NCBI RefSeq assembly: GCF_003258365.1
Contig: NZ_QHKM01000001.1
Span: 620,001-684,000, forward strand
Direction: 5' to 3'
DNA length: 64,000 nt
Source: Hymenobacter edaphi
Lineage (GTDB): Bacteria > Bacteroidota > Bacteroidia > Cytophagales > Hymenobacteraceae
Shown: one piece after another, positions 59,380-64,000 of the stretch
Numbering within the stretch: the stretch's first letter is position 1
Layout of the letters: every line of letters starts with the position of its first letter
Position numbers and translations under genes: made by a program
The notes under the pieces: model-generated
The model's database searches: none
The model's input: only the letters and a program-made list of their open reading frames with translations
Told to the model about the DNA's origin: nothing

Positions 59380-59805
59380 TCAAATCCCGGGCACGTGCTG
59401 GCGGAAGTACTGATCGAGAATGGCGTGGACCTTGGCTTCGGTCAGGGGCTTGTCGACAACGGTGGTGACGGGCAGCCGCTGCATCTGCTGCATGTCGCGC
59501 TCGTGCAGGGAGGTGGTCAGCACCACCACCACGGTGCCCTGACGGCGGGTGGCGGGCAGCTGCTGCCAGGCCTGCAGAAACTCGATGCCGTTCATCACGG
59601 GCATGTTCACGTCGAGCAGGATCAGGGCCGGAGCGGGGTTGACCGGGCCCGCGGGCGCCGGCTGGCCCAGCAGGCGCAGCGCATCGGCCCCGTTTTCCGC
59701 CACCCGCAGCTCATCGGCCACGGCCATGCGGCGCAACAGCAGCTGATTCAGAAAATTGGTGGTCGGGTCATCGTCGACCAGCAGAATACTGGAAAGGTGT
59801 GGCAT
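59380..59805 (-). CDS. single-domain response regulator
   Basis: This 141-residue receiver domain has all key residues: acidic DDD at 11-13, phospho-acceptor Asp65 (LLDVNMP), Thr97/Thr98, and Lys119 (VDKP). No output domain follows, so it works as a CheY-like or phosphorelay protein. It lies next to the five-PAS histidine kinase on the same strand, 53 nt downstream, and is the best candidate for its target. Confidence 0.92.
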   Translation of the reverse strand: MPHLSSILLVDDDPTTNFLNQLLLRRMAVADELRVAENGADALRLLGQPAPAGPVNPAPALILLDVNMPVMNGIEFLQAWQQLPATRRQGTVVVVLTTSLHERDMQQMQRLPVTTVVDKPLTEAKVHAILDQYFRQHVPGI

Positions 59806-59857
59806 GCGGAAAGCGGCGCGGGGCGCCCGGGGCAGAGCGTGCCGCCTTATACGCAGC

Positions 59858-62800
59858 TTAGGTCGGCAGGTCGATGATGAACGTGCTGCCCCGGCCCAGC
59901 TCGCTTTCCACCCGAATGGTGCCGCCGGCGTTTTCCACGATTTTCTTCACCATGTACAGCCCGATGCCCGAGCCCTCGACGTGGGTGTGCAGGCGCTGAA
60001 ACATGCTGAAGATGCGCCCCTGCTGCCCCGCGTCGATGCCCAGGCCGTTGTCCTGCACCTGCAGGTGCAGGCGGCCCGCGGTCTGCCGGCAGCTCAGGCG
60101 CACTTCGGGCACGCGCTCGGGGTGGTGGTACTTCACGGCGTTGCTGAGCAGGTTGTAAATCACCGAGCGCAGGTTTTTGGGCGAAAACAGCACGGTGGAG
60201 CAGCCGTCCACCTCCACGTGGAGGCGGGCCCGGGTGTCGCGCAGCAGCGGCAGCAGGTCCTGGCGCACGTCCTCGATGATGGCCGCCAGGGCCACCGACT
60301 CGGTGGGCTGGGCGTGTTCCTGCTGCAGCTTGCTCACGTCAGTCAGGTTGTCCAGGGTGCGCTTGAAGCGGTCTACCGAGCCGTGCATGCGCGCCAGAAT
60401 GGGCTCAATCAAATCCTGCTGGAGCACGGCGGGCGGCAGCTGCTCGGTGAGGGCCTGCAGCAGGCCCTCGATGTTGGTGATGGGCGCCTTCAGGTCGTGG
60501 GAGGCGGTGTAGATGAAGTTGTCCAGGTCCACGTTGGTGCGCCGCAGCTGCTGGTTGAGCGCGTCGAGGTCGGCGTTGGTACCGCGCAGCTGCTCGTTGG
60601 CGGCGGCCACCTGCTGGCGGGCTTCCACCTGCTCGGTCACGTCGCTGACCAGGGCGTAAAAGCCTCCGACCTGCCCTTCGCGCCAGTCGGGAATGTAGTC
60701 GACGTGGATGTGGCGGACAAAGTCCTGGCGGTAGGGCATGCGGGCCTCAAACTCCAGCCGCTCGCCGGCAAACGCCCGCTCCATATACGCCTTCACGTTC
60801 TGGTAAGCAGCCTCGCCCACCACTTCGCGCACGGGCCGGCCCACCAGCTCGCTCGGGCCCTGGTTGAACCAGGCCTCGTAAGCGCGGTTGGCAAACTGGT
60901 ACCGCTCGGCGCGGTCGATGTAGCTGATGAGCACCGGCAGCGCATCGGTGAGCAGCTGCAGCCGCTGGGCGCTGGCTTCGCTGGCCTGGCCGGCGCGCAC
61001 CTGGTCCGTCACCTCAAAGGCAAACACCATCACCCCGTCGATGCGGCCCCGTTCGTCGAAGCGGGCCTGCTGGATGTAGTTGAAATAGCGGTTTTCCAGC
61101 TCGCCGTCGCCGGGGCGGGCCAGCGGAATCAGCATGCCTAGCTCGCGGTGGGTGCGGCCCGTGGCGTATACCTGCTGGAAGGTGCGGTACACGGCGTGCT
61201 CCCCGAGCTCCGGCAGCGCTTCGAGCAGGGGTTGGCCCAGCAGCTGCCGGTCGGGAAACAGCTGCTGGTAGCCGGGGTTGACCAGTTCGAACACCAGCTC
61301 CGGCCCGCGCAGAATGCAGATGGCCGCCGGCGCCTGCATGAACAGGCGCTCCAGCAGGGCCCGCTGACGCTCGGCGGCGGCCTGGGCGGCCTGCACTTCG
61401 CTGGTGCGCTGCTCCACGCGGGCCTCCAGGGCCTGGGCCAGTTCCTGCAGCTGGGCCTGGGCGTGCAGCAGCTCGGTATTGCTGTTCAGCAGCTCCTCGT
61501 TGGTGACGCGCAGCTCCTCGTTGGTGGCGGCCAGCTCCTCGTTGAGCGTCTGCACCTGCTGGCGGGCCTGCACCTGGCTGGTCACGTCGACGGCAATATC
61601 GAGCACCCCCAGCAGCGCCCCGGCCGGGTCGTAAAGGGGCTGGTACACGAAGTCGAAGTAGCGCGTTTCCAGCCGCCCCTGGTGGCGCAGGGTGGTGGGC
61701 ACCTCATGGCCCACGAAGGGCACGCGCGTGCGGGCCACCTGGGCCAGCAGGTGGTCGAAGTTCTGGCCCTGCAGCTCGGGCACGGCCAGCAGCAGCGGGC
61801 GGCCCAGCACCTGCGGCGGGGTGTAGCCCCACATGGCGCACAGCCGGTCGTTGGCCGCCACGATGAGCTGCTCCGGCCCCTGAAACAGCCCGATGGCCAC
61901 CGGGGCCTGCATTAGCAGGGCCTGCAGCAGGTTTCGTTCCCGCTCGGTCTGGGCGCGGGCCTCTTCGGCCTGGGCCACGGCGGCGGCCAGCTCGATGTTG
62001 GCGGCCTGCAGCTGCTCGTTCAGCCCGCGCTGCTCCTCGTGCAGGGCCTGCACCTGCTGGCGGGCCTGCACCTGCGGCGTCACGTCGTAAGCGAAAACGA
62101 AGATGCCGTCGATGGCCCCGCTCAGGTTGTGGCGGGCCTGGTAGATGAAGTTGTAGTAGCGTTTTTCCAGCTCCCGCCGACCCTCGTTGTGGTGGTCGAG
62201 CTGCACCAGCATTTCGGTGGCGTAGAAGGTTTCGCCGGTCTGGTACACGTGGTCGAGCAGCGCGAAGATGGGCTGGCCCGCCAGCTCGGGCATGGCCTCA
62301 CGGATGGGCCGGCCCGCCAGCGGCCGTTCGCCCACCAGCGCCTGGTACTGCGGGTTGACGAACTGGAAGGCGTGCGCCGGGCCGTCGAAAATGCAGATCA
62401 TGGCCGGGGCCTGCTGAAACACGCTGTGCAGCTGCTGGCGCTGCAGCTCGGCCTCGGCGCGGGCGGCCTGCTCGCGGGCCTGGCTGGCGCGCAGGTCCTC
62501 TTCCACGGCCGTGCGCTGGTGGTCGGCGGTATCGGTGAAGCTCACCACCAGCAGGGCGCCGCTGCGCTGGGCCTGCAGGTAAAAGTAGTTGTCGAGCCCG
62601 TCGAACTGGTAGTTGACGTCGTAGCGCCGGGTTTCGCCGCCGGCCCGGAACGCCTCGCAGTAAAAGGCGAAGACGCCCGTGGCCGCGTCCTGCGCGCGGG
62701 GATAAAGGGTGAGGAAGGTCTCGGCGGGGCGTTCGGGCAGGTGCAGCATGCGCTGGGCCGCCGGGTTCAGGTGCACGTAGGCCAGGTCGACGATGGTGGC

Positions 62801-62920
62801 CTCGTCGGCGGCGTACACGGGCTGGAACAGGATAACGCCGGTCAGCGACACGCTCAGCAGCGTCTGCAGCAGCTCATTCGCCGGGGCCGAAGCAAGTGTA
62901 GCGAGGGGAAGGTCGGGCAT
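59858..62920 (-). CDS. soluble five-PAS sensor histidine kinase
   Basis: This 1020-residue protein has five PAS domains in a row, at about residues 15-140, 155-290, 345-480, 530-660 and 690-800. Each begins like VFQQAPAMICIFDGP or LFMQAPAAICILRGP, with coiled coils between (ATNEELRVTNEELLNSNTEL). The kinase core has His808 in TASHDLKAP, N-box NLLSNAVKYH, and G-boxes DNGLGID and GSGIGLYMVKK. It has no membrane helix, so the signal is intracellular (redox, light or ligand). The response regulator follows. The ATG at 62920 is chosen for its fit to PAS1. Confidence 0.92.
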   Translation of the reverse strand: MPDLPLATLASAPANELLQTLLSVSLTGVILFQPVYAADEATIVDLAYVHLNPAAQRMLHLPERPAETFLTLYPRAQDAATGVFAFYCEAFRAGGETRRYDVNYQFDGLDNYFYLQAQRSGALLVVSFTDTADHQRTAVEEDLRASQAREQAARAEAELQRQQLHSVFQQAPAMICIFDGPAHAFQFVNPQYQALVGERPLAGRPIREAMPELAGQPIFALLDHVYQTGETFYATEMLVQLDHHNEGRRELEKRYYNFIYQARHNLSGAIDGIFVFAYDVTPQVQARQQVQALHEEQRGLNEQLQAANIELAAAVAQAEEARAQTERERNLLQALLMQAPVAIGLFQGPEQLIVAANDRLCAMWGYTPPQVLGRPLLLAVPELQGQNFDHLLAQVARTRVPFVGHEVPTTLRHQGRLETRYFDFVYQPLYDPAGALLGVLDIAVDVTSQVQARQQVQTLNEELAATNEELRVTNEELLNSNTELLHAQAQLQELAQALEARVEQRTSEVQAAQAAAERQRALLERLFMQAPAAICILRGPELVFELVNPGYQQLFPDRQLLGQPLLEALPELGEHAVYRTFQQVYATGRTHRELGMLIPLARPGDGELENRYFNYIQQARFDERGRIDGVMVFAFEVTDQVRAGQASEASAQRLQLLTDALPVLISYIDRAERYQFANRAYEAWFNQGPSELVGRPVREVVGEAAYQNVKAYMERAFAGERLEFEARMPYRQDFVRHIHVDYIPDWREGQVGGFYALVSDVTEQVEARQQVAAANEQLRGTNADLDALNQQLRRTNVDLDNFIYTASHDLKAPITNIEGLLQALTEQLPPAVLQQDLIEPILARMHGSVDRFKRTLDNLTDVSKLQQEHAQPTESVALAAIIEDVRQDLLPLLRDTRARLHVEVDGCSTVLFSPKNLRSVIYNLLSNAVKYHHPERVPEVRLSCRQTAGRLHLQVQDNGLGIDAGQQGRIFSMFQRLHTHVEGSGIGLYMVKKIVENAGGTIRVESELGRGSTFIIDLPT

Positions 62921-63202
62921 AGCGGCAGCGCCGGGCGGAGAAGACAACGAAAGAGACGGGCCCAGTAACGCACGCGGGCTTATCGGTACGGCAAGTTCGC
63001 GGAAAAGCCCATACCGGCAACGGCGCAAGGGCTGCAGAGGTTGCCGGCGGGCTTAGCCAGCACGGCGCGCCGTTCGCACAGCCGTTGTCGTTGTTCGGCG
63101 AAACGCCCGGCGGAGGGGGGCCGCACCGCCCCACCTTTGTCATGTCGAACGGGCACAGCGGCCCGGTCCACCCGCCCGAAACGCTCTTTTCTGCTCCACA
63201 TA

Positions 63203-63385
63203 ATGAAAGCTTCCGTCCTCGCCCGCCTCGCCTCGCTGCTCCTGGTTGTCGCCCTGCTGCTGCCCTCGCTGGAGGCCGCCGCGGCCCGCCCCGGCAACTT
63301 TGGCCGCCGCGGCAAGACCGGGATGCACCGGCCGGTGTACAAGAAGTACCAGCCCGGCTGCCGCTGGATCTTCCAGAAATACTAG
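63203..63385 (+). CDS. tiny basic secreted protein
   Basis: This 60-residue protein has a signal peptide (SVLARLASLLLVVALLLPSLEAAAA) and a very basic mature part of about 30 residues (RPGNFGRRGKTGMHRPVYKK and so on) with one Cys and a C-terminal WIFQKY. A terminator with a 9-T run follows. It might be an envelope-binding or antimicrobial-like peptide. No family is known to me. The ATG at 63203 gives the only sensible signal. Confidence 0.65.
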   Translation: MKASVLARLASLLLVVALLLPSLEAAAARPGNFGRRGKTGMHRPVYKKYQPGCRWIFQKY

Positions 63386-63467
63386 TTGCCCGGACCGCGG
63401 ATGCGGGGTCAGCAGAAGGGAATGGCTGCTGCTCCCGATTGCCCTTCCGCCGGTCCGCAACTAGCGT

Positions 63468-63511
63468 TGCCCTCTTCGTCGGTACCGGCCGGCGGGAGGG
63501 CATTTTTTTTT
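63468..63511 (+). terminator. intrinsic terminator of the small secreted-protein gene
   Basis: TGCCCTC (63468-63474) pairs with GAGGGCA (63496-63502), with an inner GC-rich pair, followed by nine T. Confidence 0.8.
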
Positions 63512-63530
63512 GCCGCTGCCGACGCCGCCA

Positions 63531-63568
63531 AAAAAAGCCCGCCGCCGAATCCGGCAGCGGGCTTTTTT
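63531..63568. terminator. bidirectional terminator before the cyclophilin gene end
   Basis: AAAAAAGCCCGC (63531-63542) pairs with 63557-63568, with a GCCG/CGGC inner stem. It lies 18 nt past the cyclophilin stop. Confidence 0.9.
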
Positions 63569-63585
63569 CAAGGGAGTTGCCGGGG

Positions 63586-64000
63586 CTAGGCCTGATCGTC
63601 CTGCACCACGATTTTCTCGATGGTGTCGTTGGGGCGGATCTGGTCGATGACGTCCAGGCCCTCCACCACTTTGCCAAAGCAGGTGTGGTTGCGGTCGAGG
63701 TGGGCGGTGTTGTCGCGCGAGTGGCAGATGAAAAACTGCGAGCCGCCGGTGTTGCGGCCGGCGTGGGCCATCGAGAGCACGCCGCGGTCGTGGTACTGGT
63801 TGCCGCCGGTCAGCTCGCAGGGAATCTTGTAGCCGGGGCCGCCGGTGCCGGGCGTGCCCTTGGCGCCGTCGCGCGAGTTGGGGCAGCCGCCCTGGATAAC
63901 GAAGTTCGGCAGCACACGGTGGAACTTCAGCCCGTCATAGAAGCCCTTCTGGGCCAAGTCGGTGAAGTTCTTCACGGTGCCAGGAGCATCCTGCTCGTAG
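63586..64000 (-). CDS. peptidyl-prolyl cis-trans isomerase (cyclophilin), partial
   Basis: About 137 residues are visible; the N-terminus is beyond the window edge. The cyclophilin core is clear: [43 protein letters not shown] (catalytic Arg and QFF region), and [19 protein letters not shown]. Catalysis of proline isomerisation during folding is expected. The frame stays open to position 64000 ([12 protein letters not shown]), so the GTG at 63975 is internal. Confidence 0.93.
   Translation of the reverse strand, partial: YEQDAPGTVKNFTDLAQKGFYDGLKFHRVLPNFVIQGGCPNSRDGAKGTPGTGGPGYKIPCELTGGNQYHDRGVLSMAHAGRNTGGSQFFICHSRDNTAHLDRNHTCFGKVVEGLDVIDQIRPNDTIEKIVVQDDQA

Noticed and set aside
1-64000. tRNA, rRNA, insertion sequence or prophage genes
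   Set aside because: None of their characteristic sequences or proteins was found by eye; short or degenerate ones could be missed without a search.

Overview
The window is GC-rich chromosomal DNA, densely packed with genes, and most likely from a Hymenobacter-like member of the Bacteroidota (Cytophagales). The supporting signs are: a recurrent Bacteroidetes-type -7 promoter element (TAnnTTTG or a close variant) upstream of many starts on both strands; many short lipoproteins with a lipobox; genes typical of that group (arsenosugar-associated CMD protein and DUF2064 glycosyltransferase, GH43 lipoprotein, PliI-like lipoproteins, multi-PAS histidine kinases); and intergenic spacers filled with short-unit inverted repeats. 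I saw no rRNA, tRNA, CRISPR array, transposase or phage gene. The species assignment is inference.

Layout. 1-3.8 kb: ECF sigma factor with its anti-sigma factor (cut by the window edge), an aldehyde dehydrogenase, a YdcF-like envelope protein and a thioredoxin-like protein. 4-9.3 kb: DUF885 lipoprotein, a stand-alone H-NOX haem sensor, then an arsenosugar-type cluster (CMD protein, rhodanese lipoprotein, DUF2064 glycosyltransferase) without the radical-SAM gene arsS, and a lipoprotein. 9.4-13.7 kb: two aldo/keto reductases flanking an alpha/beta hydrolase and an AraC regulator. 13.7-17.9 kb (minus strand): a glycan operon with a GT-C membrane enzyme, a cellulose-synthase-like GT2, a dolichol-phosphate-mannose-synthase-like GT2 and a small membrane protein. 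18-24 kb: two GAF paralogues, a GH43 lipoprotein, a protein built from an internal duplication, a TPR protein, an alpha/beta hydrolase and a small secreted protein. 24-28.2 kb (minus strand): an FAD oxidoreductase, a 77-residue membrane protein, a membrane polyferredoxin and an FGE-type lipoprotein, which looks like an uncharacterised electron-transfer unit. 28.4-33 kb: a hydrophilin-like protein, a membrane protein with a carboxypeptidase-like domain, an amino-acid permease and two small lipoproteins. 33-39.5 kb: a 907-residue DUF3352/propeller-like protein, NadR-like enzyme, CorA and a GNAT-like protein.

39.6-46.4 kb: an outer-membrane barrel, then a second surface-polysaccharide region with a Wzx-like flippase, a GT2 and two large GT-C-type membrane proteins. 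46.5-50.8 kb: a di-iron acyl-ACP desaturase, two tandem PliI-like lipoproteins, DUF427 and a VWA protein. 51-55 kb (minus strand): a type-I-secretion-like operon (ABC membrane domain without its ATPase domain, HlyD-type adaptor, TolC). 55-57.5 kb: two same-length dihaem cytochrome c paralogues. 57.7-59.3 kb: a MoxR/ChlI-type ATPase, the probable partner of the VWA protein 7 kb away. 59.4-64 kb: response regulator, five-PAS histidine kinase, a tiny basic secreted protein and a cyclophilin running off the end.

The most distinctive feature is in the spacers. Several carry large inverted repeats whose arms are made of short iterated units (GGTGGTGAAAT, TGTGCTGA, CAACTAC, CGTTGTT). In places these supply stop codons, sit exactly where arsS would be expected, or lie inside the signal-peptide region of tolC. 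A separate spacer repeat occurs three times (26.5, 41.9 and 57.6 kb). Many transcription ends are marked by perfect hairpins with stems of 14-32 bp.
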